Assembly (NCBI GenBank): GCA_050015495.1
Contig: JBEKBH010000003.1
Span: 62,001 to 126,000, forward strand
Direction: 5' to 3'
Source: Palsa-1439 sp050015495
Lineage (GTDB): Bacteria; Verrucomicrobiota; Verrucomicrobiia; Palsa-1439
Length of the DNA stretch: 64,000 nucleotides
The translations under genes were made by a program, and so were the position numbers. Below, in pieces: positions 26,590 through 36,680 of this stretch. The notes under the pieces were generated by a model that was given only the letters and a program-made list of their open reading frames with translations, was not told the DNA's origin and made no database searches. Each line of letters starts with the position of its first letter. The first letter of the stretch is position 1.

Positions 26590-26601
26590 GAAGGGAATGC
26601 T

Positions 26602-27858
26602 GTGACTACGCCCATAATTGGACAAGGTTCTCCACGATCAAGTCAGGATCCGACCATGTCGTCCACACCATCACACACTCACGTCAGCGCTTCCCTGAAA
26701 AGCCAGGCGGGACAAAGGCCGGGGCCCGGTTCCCTGATGAAACGAATGCTGATCATGTTGGCGCTCGCGCTTCTCTTCATCGGGGGGATTGGGGCCTGGA
26801 AGGTGATGCAGATTCGCGCGGGGATGGCGCAATTTGCCAAGTACGCCGCGCCGCCGGAGGCGGTGACGACGACCGTGGCGAAGCGGGAGCGGTGGCAGCC
26901 CGCGTTGAGCGCCGTGGGGTCATTGCGGGCCGTCAACGGCGTCACGGTCAGCACGGACCTGGCCGGTATTATCTCGCAGATTTCGTTTCAGTCCGGCACG
27001 GCGGTGAAGAAGGGGGACCTACTGGTGAAGTTGGACAGCCAGCAGGAAGAGGCGCAACTGCGTTCGGCGGAAGCCCGCCGGGACCTGTCGAAGCTCAGTC
27101 TCGACCGCCAGCGCAGTCTCGTATCCGATGGGGCGTCGTCGCGATCGGACTATGACGTTGCCGAGAGCGAAGCCCGTCAGGCGACTGCCGCGGTGGATGA
27201 TGCGCGGGCGCTGATCGCCCGAAAAACGATCACCGCTCCGTTTGACGGGCTGGTTGGAATCCGCCGGGTGGACCTTGGCCAGTATTTGGAGGTCGGCGCG
27301 CCAATCGTGACGCTCCAATCGGTCAACCCGATTTACGTCGAGTTTGCCATCCCCCAGCAGGACCTCGATCAGATTGCGGTCGGGAAACAAATCCGGCTCA
27401 AGGCGGCGGGGGTTGAGGGCGATGGGTTCGAGGGTGAAATCACCGCCATCGAGTCGCGACTCGACGAATCCACTCGCAACATGACGATCCAGGGCACGGT
27501 CAAGAATCCGGACAACAAGCTGCGCCCCGGCATGTTCGTCAACGTTGACGTGCTCCTGCCGGAAAAGGAGGCCATCTTTATCCCCACGTCGTCCATCAGC
27601 TATGCGCCCTACGGTGACTCGGTCTTCGTCGTCAAAGCCAAACAAGGTTCCGACGGCTCGGCGGGGAAGGAAGTCCAGCAGCAATTTGTGAAGCTCGGTC
27701 CGAGCCGGGGCGATCAGGTCACGGTCGTCTCGGGCGTCAAGGAAGGTGACGAGGTCGTCAGTTCGGGCGTGTTCAAGCTGCGCGGCGGCGCGGCGGTGCA
27801 GGTCAACAACAGCGTCCAACCGGGCAACGATGCCAACCCGAATCCGCCGAACATGTAA
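26602..27858 (+). CDS. RND efflux periplasmic adaptor (membrane fusion protein)
   Basis: 418 residues, apparently GTG start with GGAAGGG upstream. One N-terminal membrane span (MLIMLALALLFIGGIGAW), a barrel-sandwich/lipoyl domain (VSTDLAGIISQISFQSGTAVKKGDLLVKLD), a helical hairpin, the second lipoyl half (ITAPFDGLVGIRRVDLGQYL) and beta-barrel and proximal domains. It joins the RND pump downstream to an outer-membrane channel. No TolC-type gene is in the window. Confidence 0.92.
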   Translation: MTTPIIGQGSPRSSQDPTMSSTPSHTHVSASLKSQAGQRPGPGSLMKRMLIMLALALLFIGGIGAWKVMQIRAGMAQFAKYAAPPEAVTTTVAKRERWQPALSAVGSLRAVNGVTVSTDLAGIISQISFQSGTAVKKGDLLVKLDSQQEEAQLRSAEARRDLSKLSLDRQRSLVSDGASSRSDYDVAESEARQATAAVDDARALIARKTITAPFDGLVGIRRVDLGQYLEVGAPIVTLQSVNPIYVEFAIPQQDLDQIAVGKQIRLKAAGVEGDGFEGEITAIESRLDESTRNMTIQGTVKNPDNKLRPGMFVNVDVLLPEKEAIFIPTSSISYAPYGDSVFVVKAKQGSDGSAGKEVQQQFVKLGPSRGDQVTVVSGVKEGDEVVSSGVFKLRGGAAVQVNNSVQPGNDANPNPPNM

Positions 27859-27882
27859 GACGATCCACGGCGAAGGACAGGC

Positions 27883-30800
27883 ATGAAACTCACCGATTTC
27901 TTCATCCGCCGGCCGGTCGTGGCGACCGTTGTCAACCTGATCATCCTGCTGGCAGGCCTTCAGGCCATTCGCAGCCTCAACGTGCGTCAGTACCCGCGCA
28001 GCGATATCGCCATCATCACCGTCCGGACGATCTACGTGGGAGCCAACGCGGACCTGGTACGCGGGTTCATCACCACGCCGTTGGAACGCGTTATCGCCAG
28101 CGCGGACGGCATCGACTACATCGAATCCCAAAGCGCCCAGGGATTGAGCACGATCACGGTGCATCTGAAGATCAATTACGACAACAACGCGGCGCTCACG
28201 CAGATTCAGGCGAAAGTCGCCCAAGTGCGCAATGATTTGCCGCCGGAAGCCGAGGCGCCCATCATCGATATCGAGACCAGCGACAACCAATTCGCGGCCG
28301 CCTACCTGAGTTTTTATTCCAAGGACCTCGATCAGAACCAAATCACCGATTACCTGACCCGTGTCGTTCAACCGAAGTTGACGGCCGTCAGCGGCGTCCA
28401 GCGGGCAGACATACTCGGCGCCCGCACGTTTGCGATGCGCGTCTGGCTCAAGGCTGACCGGCTCGCCGCGCTGAATATTTCGCCGTCGGAAGTGCGGCAG
28501 GCGCTGGCCAACAACAATTACCTGTCCGCAGTGGGCGCGACAAAAGGGTCGATGATTTCCGTGAACCTGACCGCCAACACCGATCTGCGCACGGCGGAAG
28601 AATTTCGCAATCTCGTGGTCCGTGAGAAAGACAACACCATTGTTCGATTGAAAGACGTCGCCGATGTCGAGCTGGGCGCGGAAACCTACGATGAAGACGT
28701 GCGGTTTTCCGGGGAAAAAGCCACGTTCATGGGCATCTGGGTGTTGCCGACGGCCAACTCACTGGATGTGATCAAGGCGGTGCGGGCCGAGATCCCCGAA
28801 ATCCGACGGCAGTTGCCCGCGGGAATGAACGTGGGCGTTCCGTACGACTCGACGGAGTACATCAACGACGCGCTGCACGAGGTGACCCACACGCTGATCG
28901 AGACGTTGATCATCGTCATTATCGTCATCTTCTTGTTCCTCGGGTCATTCCGTTCCGTCGTCATTCCCGTGGTCGCCATTCCCATCTCGCTCATTGGCGC
29001 GGCGTTCTTGATGCTGGTGTTTGGGTTCACCCTGAACCTTCTGACGCTGCTGGCCATCGTGCTTTCGGTCGGGTTGGTGGTGGACGACGCGATCGTGGTG
29101 GTCGAGAACGTCGAGCGCCATTTGCACGAAGGGCTGACGCCGTACGATGCCGCCATTAAGGGCGCGCGGGAGCTGTTCAGCCCGATCATCGCGATGACGA
29201 TCACGCTGGCGGCGGTGTACGCGCCGATCGGATTTCAGGGCGGGCTGACCGGGGCGTTGTTCCGCGAGTTCGCGCTCACGCTCGCGGGCGCGGTGATTGT
29301 TTCGGGGGTCGTCGCCATCACCTTGTCGCCGATGATGTCGTCGAAGCTGCTGCGCGCCGGCACGTCGCACCATGGATTTGCGGGAATGATCAACCGGCAC
29401 TTTGAAGTTGTGCGAAAAAAGTATGTCCAGATTCTCACCAACACGCTCCGATGGCGGCCGGTGACGATCACCCTGGCCGTCATTGTCATTCTCCTGATGG
29501 CGCCGTTCGTGATGCTCTCGCAACACGAGTTGGCGCCGAAAGAGGATCAGGGCGTGGTCTTCGGCATTGTCCAGGCCGCGCCCAATGCCACGATTGACCA
29601 GACCACGCGGTTCACCGAAAAGGTGAACGACGTGTTCGAGTCGATGCCGGAAACGGAGCATACATTCCAGATCACCGATCCTTCGGGAGGTTTTTCCGGC
29701 ATGGTGACGAAGCCGTGGAGCGAACGGAAGCGGTCCACGGAACAAATCCTTGCCGACGTGTCGGGGAAGCTAACCAGCATTCCCGGCGTCCGGATCATCC
29801 CGACGACGCCGGCGCCGCTGCCCGGCAGCGGGAATTTCCCGGTGGAATTTGTCATCGCGTCGACCGCGGAACCGCGAGAGCTTCTCGAATTCGCCAATCA
29901 AATCGTGGCGAAAGCATTCCAGAGCGGCATCTTCATGTTTGCGGACACGGACCTGAAATTTGACCAACCCCAAACGGAAGTTGTGTTTGACCGCGACAAG
30001 GTGGCGTCGCTCGGGCTGAACCTGCAACAGGTCGGCCTTGACCTGGGCACGATGTTGGGAGGTGATTATGTCAATCGTTTCAGCATCGAGGGCCGCAGCT
30101 ACAAGGTCATTCCCCAGGTCACGCGCGTGCAGCGGTTGAACGCCGATCAGTTGAAGGATTTTTACGTCAGCGGTCCGAACGGGAAGCTGGTGCAGCTCTC
30201 GACGTTTGCGACGCTGAAGAACACGACGGAACCGCGGGCGATTTATCGGTTTCAGCAGTTGAACTCCGTCAAGATTCAGGCGGCGACGGCTCCCGGCGTC
30301 ACGCTCGACCAGGCGTTAAAGGTGCTCGAAGGAGAAGCCGCGAGGATTCTCCCCAAAGGATACACGGTCGATTATGCCGGGGAGGCGCGTCAGTTGCGGG
30401 TGGAAGGCAACAACCTGAACTCGACGCTGATCCTGTCGTTCATCCTCATCTTTCTGGTTCTGGCGGCACAATTTGAAAGTTTCCGCGATCCATTCATCAT
30501 TTTGCTTGGGTCGGTGCCGCTGGCGCTGTCGGGATCGTTGCTGTTCGCCTTTCTCGGATTCACCACGCTCAATATCTACAGCCAGATCGGGTTGATCACG
30601 CTGGTGGGGCTCGTCTCCAAGAACGGAATCCTGATTGTCGAATTTGCCAACACGTTGCAGGAAGCGGGCGCCGCCAAGCTTGACGCGGTCATTGAGGCGG
30701 CGGGAACACGGTTGCGCCCGATCCTGATGACATCGGTGGCCACCATCGCCGGCCATTTCCCGCTGGTGTTGGCCCGCGGACCGGGCGCCGGGTCCCGTAA

Positions 30801-31020
30801 CAGCATCGGTACCGTGCTTGTCACCGGCATGGCCGTCGGGACGTTATTCACGTTGTTCGTCGTCCCGGCCATTTACATGCTCGTGGCGCGAAATCGGTCG
30901 GCCCGGGCAAACAGAATTGAAACGGAAGACGTGATAGCGGAATCCGAACTGGAACGGGCGGCAGGGGTCGCGTCACTTCGGGGCGATGTGCTGGCTTCTG
31001 CGCCCCGCGAGCAAGTGTGA
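27883..31020 (+). CDS. RND multidrug efflux inner-membrane pump (HAE1/AcrB type)
   Basis: 1045 residues, the normal size. Twelve spans; FFIRRPVVATVVNLIIL at the start, the paired Asp of TM4 (VVDDAIVVVENVERH) for proton relay, and duplicated porter domains. The C-terminal tail of about 35 residues is polar. With the preceding adaptor and TetR regulator it forms a three-gene efflux operon. Substrates unknown. Confidence 0.94.
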   Translation: MKLTDFFIRRPVVATVVNLIILLAGLQAIRSLNVRQYPRSDIAIITVRTIYVGANADLVRGFITTPLERVIASADGIDYIESQSAQGLSTITVHLKINYDNNAALTQIQAKVAQVRNDLPPEAEAPIIDIETSDNQFAAAYLSFYSKDLDQNQITDYLTRVVQPKLTAVSGVQRADILGARTFAMRVWLKADRLAALNISPSEVRQALANNNYLSAVGATKGSMISVNLTANTDLRTAEEFRNLVVREKDNTIVRLKDVADVELGAETYDEDVRFSGEKATFMGIWVLPTANSLDVIKAVRAEIPEIRRQLPAGMNVGVPYDSTEYINDALHEVTHTLIETLIIVIIVIFLFLGSFRSVVIPVVAIPISLIGAAFLMLVFGFTLNLLTLLAIVLSVGLVVDDAIVVVENVERHLHEGLTPYDAAIKGARELFSPIIAMTITLAAVYAPIGFQGGLTGALFREFALTLAGAVIVSGVVAITLSPMMSSKLLRAGTSHHGFAGMINRHFEVVRKKYVQILTNTLRWRPVTITLAVIVILLMAPFVMLSQHELAPKEDQGVVFGIVQAAPNATIDQTTRFTEKVNDVFESMPETEHTFQITDPSGGFSGMVTKPWSERKRSTEQILADVSGKLTSIPGVRIIPTTPAPLPGSGNFPVEFVIASTAEPRELLEFANQIVAKAFQSGIFMFADTDLKFDQPQTEVVFDRDKVASLGLNLQQVGLDLGTMLGGDYVNRFSIEGRSYKVIPQVTRVQRLNADQLKDFYVSGPNGKLVQLSTFATLKNTTEPRAIYRFQQLNSVKIQAATAPGVTLDQALKVLEGEAARILPKGYTVDYAGEARQLRVEGNNLNSTLILSFILIFLVLAAQFESFRDPFIILLGSVPLALSGSLLFAFLGFTTLNIYSQIGLITLVGLVSKNGILIVEFANTLQEAGAAKLDAVIEAAGTRLRPILMTSVATIAGHFPLVLARGPGAGSRNSIGTVLVTGMAVGTLFTLFVVPAIYMLVARNRSARANRIETEDVIAESELERAAGVASLRGDVLASAPREQV

Positions 31021-31042
31021 ATCAAGGAAAAGAAATAGGACA

Positions 31043-31711
31043 ATGATGAACGACGCCGAAACCGCCAGGAACGCACGGACCCAACTGCTCGCGCAGCTCC
31101 GTTGGCGGTACGCCACCAAACAATTCGACCCGCAGCGCAAGATCAGCGCGGAGGACTGGGCGGCGCTGGAAGAGGCGCTGGTGCTCACGCCGTCGTCGTT
31201 TGGATTGCAACCCTGGAAATTTATCGTCATCACCGATCCCGCGGTGAAAGAGAAGTTGGTTCCCGTTTCGTGGGGGCAGCGCCAGCCAGCGGATTGCTCG
31301 CATCTGGTCGTGTTCGCGATCCAGAAGAACCTCGGCGAAGCCGAGATCGACGCGTATCTCAAGCGGATTGCGGAAGTGCGGAAGGTGTCCATCGAATCGC
31401 TCGGGAGCTATCGTGAGATCACGGTCGGCAGCATTGTCAAGGGCATGGACAACGCCGAGCGAAATGGCTGGGCGGAGCGGCAGGTGTACATCGCCGTTGG
31501 CAACTTCCTGACGAGCGCCGCGGTGTTGGGAATTGATACATGCCCGATGGAGGGCATCGAACCCGACAAGTACAACGAGATCCTCGGTCTGGACAAATTG
31601 GGGTTGAGCGTCATTGTTGCGGCGGCGGCGGGCTATCGGGCGGCCGGCGACAAATACGCCATGGCCGCAAAGGTCCGGTTCCCGAAGGAACAGGTCATCG
31701 TCCACATCTGA
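31043..31711 (+). CDS. Nitroreductase-family NAD(P)H-dependent oxidoreductase
   Basis: 222 residues, in line with NfsB/YfkO-type enzymes. RWRYATKQFDPQRKIS at the N-terminus and LTPSSFGLQPWKFIVI form the FMN phosphate and isoalloxazine contacts; a late GYRAAGDKYA segment follows. Reduces nitro compounds, quinones or related substrates with FMN. AAGGAAAAG lies upstream of the ATG. It lies 22 nt after the RND pump and may be co-transcribed, fitting a detoxification operon. Confidence 0.9.
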   Translation: MMNDAETARNARTQLLAQLRWRYATKQFDPQRKISAEDWAALEEALVLTPSSFGLQPWKFIVITDPAVKEKLVPVSWGQRQPADCSHLVVFAIQKNLGEAEIDAYLKRIAEVRKVSIESLGSYREITVGSIVKGMDNAERNGWAERQVYIAVGNFLTSAAVLGIDTCPMEGIEPDKYNEILGLDKLGLSVIVAAAAGYRAAGDKYAMAAKVRFPKEQVIVHI

Positions 31712-32034
31712 CGTGGGTGGTGGTTTTTGGAGGCGGGCGCGTTTCCTGTACGCCACGGACACGGATAATACCGTTCTCGCTTCCACGGTGATCTCTGATC
31801 CCCAGGAAGTCTCTGACGGCGCGAAGCGCCGCTGGCTGAGGCCCGTCGGCGATCCCGTCGAACACCTGATGAGCCTTATGGGCAGAGGGCGAGAAGACGC
31901 TCTTCAGGCCACTGACCGCAAATTGCCACGACAACCTGTTCAGCCTGTGGTTATTGCGTAGTCCACAGGAATAGCTATCATACTGTGGATTACCCTTGTA
32001 CGCTCAGGCGAGAGGCGGACGTAGCAAAAAGTGC
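31712..32034. other. Gene-free stretch before the ATPase module
   Basis: No conserved coding sequence recognised. Short open frames here have no start signals or motifs. The last part gives way to the ATPase-module promoter. Confidence 0.6.
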
Positions 32035-32062
32035 TTGCAAACAACAACTCCGTTGCTATTAT
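32035..32062 (+). promoter_or_regulatory. Promoter of the two-ATPase module
   Basis: TTGCAA at 32035-32040, a 16-nt spacer and TATTAT at 32057-32062. Confidence 0.6.
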
Positions 32063-32080
32063 AACAACAATGATGTTGTT
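32063..32080. promoter_or_regulatory. Inverted repeat at the predicted transcript start of the ATPase module
   Basis: AACAACA and TGTTGTT form a perfect 7-bp inverted repeat around ATGA, immediately after the -10 element and 18 nt before the start codon. A repressor bound here would block initiation. Confidence 0.5.
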
Positions 32081-32097
32081 TTAGTAACGGAGGACTA

Positions 32098-33330
32098 ATG
32101 AGCACAAGAAACATCGTAGGTCCAATACCTGAGCCCGAAGAGCTTTATGGGCGTGAGGAATTGGTTGATTACATTTGGCATCAGATCGGTGGTTGTAACA
32201 TCCTGCTGCTTGCGCCGAGGCGATTCGGGAAAAGCGGCGTGATGAGGCACGTGTTGCTTCACCCACGCGATGGTTATTTGCCGGTGCCTCTGGAGCTGGA
32301 GGATGTAACAACACCACAGGAGTTTGTCTGGCGAATCACTTCCGTGCTGCTTTCGAACGACCTCCTTCGAACAGCCTTGGCCAAGGCCCGTCGCTTACCC
32401 ACGGCGATTGAGACGTGGGTGAAGGACACTTTTGATGAGGTCGAATTCCAGGGCGCCAAGGCCAAATTCAAGGAGTCGGTAGGCGAGGAGTGGCGCGAGG
32501 CAGCCACCCGCATGCTCTTGGAGATGGAAAATGCAGACCCGACGATTATTTTCATTTTGGACGAGTTTCCTTCGATGATTGAGAATTTGATCAAACACGA
32601 CGGCGCTCAGGCGGCTGAGGAGTTTCTGGCTTGGTTCCGCACCGTCCGCTTGGAGCACAAGGACAAATTGCGCCGCCATCGTTTCATCGTTGCCGGCAGC
32701 GTTGGGATTGACACGATTCTTCGCAAACTAAAGTGCGCCGACAAGTTCAACGATTTTCAACGCATTTACGTCGAACCGATTGCTACCCCTGCAGCATGTA
32801 GGTTGGCCGGCGATTTGGCCGAGGCGTACGAGATCACATGGAATGGTCAACTGGAAGCGGAGCTTTTCAGTCTCTTGGGTGTGCATGTGCCGTATTTCAT
32901 CCACCTTTTCTTTTCTCAAGTCGGCCAGCTTCCTGCGGAAACACGATCCAAATTGACCGTGGCGGACATCCAGGGGATATATGAGAGCCGCGTCCTAGGT
33001 CGAACCTGCAAGGATTACTTCGAGCATTATAGAGGGCGTCTCAGACGGCTGGGGAAACCGGCGGAAAAAGCGGCGATTGCAATCCTGCGCGCTGTGTCCG
33101 GTTCACCCCAAGGGCGCGTTTCTCGAAGTGCTCTCTTTGAGGTCTACTCCAAAGCACACGGCAAGGGAGCGTCCGATGCAGGGTTCGACGAATTGCTTGG
33201 CGACCTAGAGCACGACTTTTACCTCGTCCTGGATGCCAACACGAACGAATACCACTTTCTGGTCAAGGTCATGAGCGATTGGTGGCGCCGATGGTATCCG
33301 CCATCCAAGCGAGAAGGGGGAAAACCATGA
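32098..33330 (+). CDS. P-loop ATPase of the module, first protein
   Basis: 410 residues. Walker A is APRRFGKS at 39-46, Walker B IIFILDEFPS with D155-E156, and a sensor-like strand RFIVAGSVG near 200. The C-terminal part from about 300 looks like a winged helix followed by FLVKVMSDWWRRWY. This is the layout of archaeal-type (PF01637-like) STAND-related ATPases, often small regulators or toxin-control proteins. ACGGAGG precedes the ATG. Its stop overlaps the next ATG (ATGA). Base composition is lower in GC than the flanking genes, suggesting acquisition. Function unknown. Confidence 0.8.
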   Translation: MSTRNIVGPIPEPEELYGREELVDYIWHQIGGCNILLLAPRRFGKSGVMRHVLLHPRDGYLPVPLELEDVTTPQEFVWRITSVLLSNDLLRTALAKARRLPTAIETWVKDTFDEVEFQGAKAKFKESVGEEWREAATRMLLEMENADPTIIFILDEFPSMIENLIKHDGAQAAEEFLAWFRTVRLEHKDKLRRHRFIVAGSVGIDTILRKLKCADKFNDFQRIYVEPIATPAACRLAGDLAEAYEITWNGQLEAELFSLLGVHVPYFIHLFFSQVGQLPAETRSKLTVADIQGIYESRVLGRTCKDYFEHYRGRLRRLGKPAEKAAIAILRAVSGSPQGRVSRSALFEVYSKAHGKGASDAGFDELLGDLEHDFYLVLDANTNEYHFLVKVMSDWWRRWYPPSKREGGKP

Positions 33331-36131
33331 GCATTGTGGCTTACAAGTACACCCCCGAGGCGATGTCCGAAGACGAACTGCAGCGCACGTTCGCGGCGCG
33401 TTGGGACACACTGAATTACCTTCTGGAAGAGCTCCGCAAACAGTCGCCTGTCTCTACGCCATCCAGCTATCTGATGACCGGCCCCCGTGGGGCCGGCAAG
33501 TCCACGTTGTTGAGAATGCTGCGCGTGAAAATACACGAGGATGCCAAACTTCGCGACGAGTGGCTCTTGGTGCCGTTCACCGAGGAACAGCACAATGTCG
33601 CATCCCTGCGCGACCTCTTGGCGGCGACGCTGGAGTTGCTTTCACTGCAAGGCGTCGCCTTTGCCGCTGAATGGCTCCGGAAGGTCGAGGCCGAGACCGA
33701 CGATGACCAGAGCCAGGATCTTGCCGTCAGCGCCCTCAAAGAGATTTCGCGTGCTCAGAAGAAGCGGCTGATTCTTTTTATCGAGAACCTCGACCAGCTT
33801 TTCGATCGTGGCCTGTCCGACAAGATGAAGGGCACGCTGCGGCGCCTTCTGATGACCGATGCATTTATGATCATCATCGGCAGCGCCGTGCACGTCTTCG
33901 AGTCGCTACGCAGTTACGACAAGGCTTTCTTTAACTATTTCTGCCCGGTCCCACTGGCGCGTCTAACTGACCAGGAAGTGTTCGATATGCTCCATCGCCG
34001 CGCCGAGTTTGACGAGAACAAGGATTTTCTCCGTCACTTTTCCGAGCATCGACCGCAGATCCGTGCCATTACCCACCTGTCCGGCGGCAACCCCCGCCTG
34101 ATCCTGATGCTTTATGAACTTCTGAGCGAAAAACGGGTGGCCACTATTGTGCAGCAACTGAGGCGGTTGGTGGACGAACTGACACCACTTTACAAGCACG
34201 AGATTGAGAACCTTCCGCCTCAGCAGCAAAAAATCTTCCATGCTTTGATGGAAAAGGGAGGCACCGCCAAACCAAGCGAGATCACGGAGGCCACGCGCCT
34301 GTCGTTGAATAAGGTCACCATGCAGCTTCGACGCCTCAAGGAAATGCAGATTCTTGAACTACGGGGTGGGGGCAAGGGCCGTCCTGCCTTCTACACCGCC
34401 CCTGATACTCTGCTTTCGATTTGGTACCAGATGAGGTATCTCCGTCCGCAACGCCGGCGCATCGAGATGTTCGTGCAAGTCCTGCAAATCTGGTTCGAGG
34501 CGGAAGAGCGGTACAAGACTCTCGAATCCCTTACGTCAGTCAAGGCAACGACGGATGCCTGCAAAGTGCGGGAGCGAGCTGCCGCTGCGGAGTACTTCGC
34601 CGCGTCCCTAACGGGCACGAGCTACGAGGAGAAAGCGCGGACTTTGGCGCTGCGATTATGGATACGATTAAACGATCTACGCGAAGCCGCGTTCGCTCAT
34701 GCTGAGTTCTGCAATATCCAGGCCAAGGATGAAATTGCTTACGAAAAGCAGGCGTTTGCCAGCCTCGGTGAATGGTCATTGGAGCATGATGATCTGCAAA
34801 CGGCAGTATCGGCGTTAGAGAAAGTCGCCGAAGGTTCCGATGACCCGAGAGATCTTGTCCAGTTAGGTACGGCCTTACGTAAAGCGGGACAAAATGCCCG
34901 GGCAATTGGCGTGCTCGACCGCGCCATCAACGCCCGGCCGACAAACATCAATATCCTTGCCATGGCGTTGGCAAATCGTGTGTTGGTAAGGGGCGAACTT
35001 GGTGACTCCAAGGGCATGTCGGCGGATCTCACCGCGATAATTGAAAACTCGGGCATGCCTCAGAGCTTGGTTGCTCGCGCGCTTTACTATCGTGGTGTGA
35101 AGAAGGGCCTCGATGGTGACTTACAGGGCTCCATAGAAGACCAGACGAGAGTCATAGGAATGCCCGATGCAGCTGGGGACGTTCTTGGCGATGCCCTGCT
35201 TTTTCGTGGAAGACACAGGATGGAACTTGGCGATTTAGCAGGTGCGATTCCGGACTTGACGGCGGTCATTGAGGAGCCCCAGACGCCGAAGGCCGAATTG
35301 GCGGAAGCCCTTGTCAATCGTGGTTATTCCAAGAATTCACTTGGTGATGTTCAAGGCGCACTCGCGGACTGTACGGCCGTTATTGAAATGCTGGATGCGC
35401 CGCCTGATCGTCTCGCGTATGCACTTGTTATGCGGGGTCGAATTGAGAGTCAGCAAGGAGAGGACTCCAAAGCTATCGCCGATCTGACACGTGCAATCGA
35501 GTTGCCGGAAGCAGACCAAAATCTTGTCGCCGAGGGCTTAGTTCAACGCGGTTGGGTCAAGATCATTTCGAAGGATAGTACTGCCCTTGCTGATTTTGAG
35601 CGCGTTTTGAGCATGCCAGACGTTCCCCCAGAGAATGCGTGTTTTGCTCTAATTGGCTTCGGATTCGCGAGAGGGCTACGCGATGAAAACGAAGAAGCAT
35701 TGAATGCCTTCCTCCGCGCAGTTCGGGTACCCGGGGCGAGCGAGACTGCTCGGATCATTGCCACAAAGAACGGGATGATGTTTTGCGCAGCCGCGAATAT
35801 GGGCGAAAAGGCAGAGGAGCTTTTGGAGTCCTTCGCTGCCTCCCTTGAACGTTCCGATAGAGGAGAGAAGACGCGAGCCATTACAGAGCTTCTTCAACAG
35901 CTTGCCGCTCCCGACTTAAGGAAAGAGTGGCCTGTGGCCTGCCGGTACTTCATCAAGCGTTTGCCGCCCGAGGTGACGGAGTCGCTGCGGATCTTTCTGC
36001 CGGTTTGTGAGGTGTTGGAGGGGGCTGAGGTGTCTGTGCTCGATGCCCTGCCACCCGAGCAACGCACCTTCGCGTTGAAATTGCTCGATCAATTTAAGGA
36101 ACAACCAAGCGACGAAAGGGAGATGCCCTAA
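33327..36131 (+). CDS. P-loop ATPase with winged helix and TPR array, second protein
   Basis: 934 residues. Walker A GPRGAGKST at 52-60, Walker B LILFIENLDQLF near 148-159, an arginine-finger region, a winged-helix segment about 300-370 (IFHALMEKGGTAKPSEITEATRLSLNKV), and from about 500 a long TPR-like array. The last six repeats share an unusual unit ending in GDLxGAIxDLTAVIE. The architecture (NTPase, winged helix, sensor repeats) is that of STAND switches, which oligomerise on ligand binding. No effector domain is visible. It is translationally coupled to the first ATPase. GC drops in the repeat part. Not recognised as a named system. Confidence 0.78.
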   Translation: MSIVAYKYTPEAMSEDELQRTFAARWDTLNYLLEELRKQSPVSTPSSYLMTGPRGAGKSTLLRMLRVKIHEDAKLRDEWLLVPFTEEQHNVASLRDLLAATLELLSLQGVAFAAEWLRKVEAETDDDQSQDLAVSALKEISRAQKKRLILFIENLDQLFDRGLSDKMKGTLRRLLMTDAFMIIIGSAVHVFESLRSYDKAFFNYFCPVPLARLTDQEVFDMLHRRAEFDENKDFLRHFSEHRPQIRAITHLSGGNPRLILMLYELLSEKRVATIVQQLRRLVDELTPLYKHEIENLPPQQQKIFHALMEKGGTAKPSEITEATRLSLNKVTMQLRRLKEMQILELRGGGKGRPAFYTAPDTLLSIWYQMRYLRPQRRRIEMFVQVLQIWFEAEERYKTLESLTSVKATTDACKVRERAAAAEYFAASLTGTSYEEKARTLALRLWIRLNDLREAAFAHAEFCNIQAKDEIAYEKQAFASLGEWSLEHDDLQTAVSALEKVAEGSDDPRDLVQLGTALRKAGQNARAIGVLDRAINARPTNINILAMALANRVLVRGELGDSKGMSADLTAIIENSGMPQSLVARALYYRGVKKGLDGDLQGSIEDQTRVIGMPDAAGDVLGDALLFRGRHRMELGDLAGAIPDLTAVIEEPQTPKAELAEALVNRGYSKNSLGDVQGALADCTAVIEMLDAPPDRLAYALVMRGRIESQQGEDSKAIADLTRAIELPEADQNLVAEGLVQRGWVKIISKDSTALADFERVLSMPDVPPENACFALIGFGFARGLRDENEEALNAFLRAVRVPGASETARIIATKNGMMFCAAANMGEKAEELLESFAASLERSDRGEKTRAITELLQQLAAPDLRKEWPVACRYFIKRLPPEVTESLRIFLPVCEVLEGAEVSVLDALPPEQRTFALKLLDQFKEQPSDEREMP

Positions 36132-36680
36132 GACGGCCCGGGATGCGCTGGGGCCGGCGCACGGTACACCTTTTTTGACCCGCCATCGGAATTATGTGGA
36201 CAAGCGATATGCGAATATGTATAGTTGGGGCGGTTTGGGTTGTTTGATCTTTGAAATGATGGGAAAGGGGGAAACGGCAGAGCGTCCATAGGGGGAGCGC
36301 AGACGGAAGGCCCCTCACCTTAATCCTCTCCCTCAAGGGGCGAGGAGACGGGAACGGAGCCGGGGAGGGGACGGACGGTTCCGCGGTCAGCGCCCGCGGC
36401 TACAAGGGCGGGTGCTACCGGGCGGCGGGGCATGGCGTTTCGCCTGGGACAGGCGACGCTACAAGGCAACGTCGTGGGTACAAGGACAGGGTGGGCGTGG
36501 GAGCCCCACCCCTACGGGGAAGAGGGGCTGCAAGAAAGGCGGTTTTTGCGAAACGAACCCACCGATTTATGGTCGAAAATGCGTGTGGATAAGCTTGTGG
36601 GATAATCGGTTAGAACTTTCAGAATTCGGATTTTTGGTTGGGTTCGTTTTCCCCAAAATTGGGTTCGGCTGTTGATGCGG
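36132..36680. other. Repeat-rich gene-free region
   Basis: Contains a GC-rich low-complexity block near 36311-36540 (a CCCCTCACC...GGGGCGAGG inverted arrangement and CCCGCGGCTACAAGGG-like segments) and the interspersed repeat listed separately. An 87-residue open frame at 36412-36675 is only the translation of this repeat material. Confidence 0.6.
36527..36670 (+). repeat. Interspersed intergenic repeat, copy 1
   Basis: Starts GGGCTGCAAGAAAGGCGG, has GTTTTTGCGAAACGAACCCA and ends with the GGGTTCG..CCCC part. The same order of blocks is found at about 52460-52620. In one frame it encodes the F-x-x-N-x-P ... GF-x-x-GFV-x-P pattern I know from memory as a recurring spurious ORF in verrucomicrobial and related genomes. 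Confidence 0.6.

Noticed and set aside
36412..36675. 87-residue open frame in the gap after the ATPase module
   Set aside because: Consists of intergenic repeat sequence; similar translated text occurs in the copy at 52460-52620.
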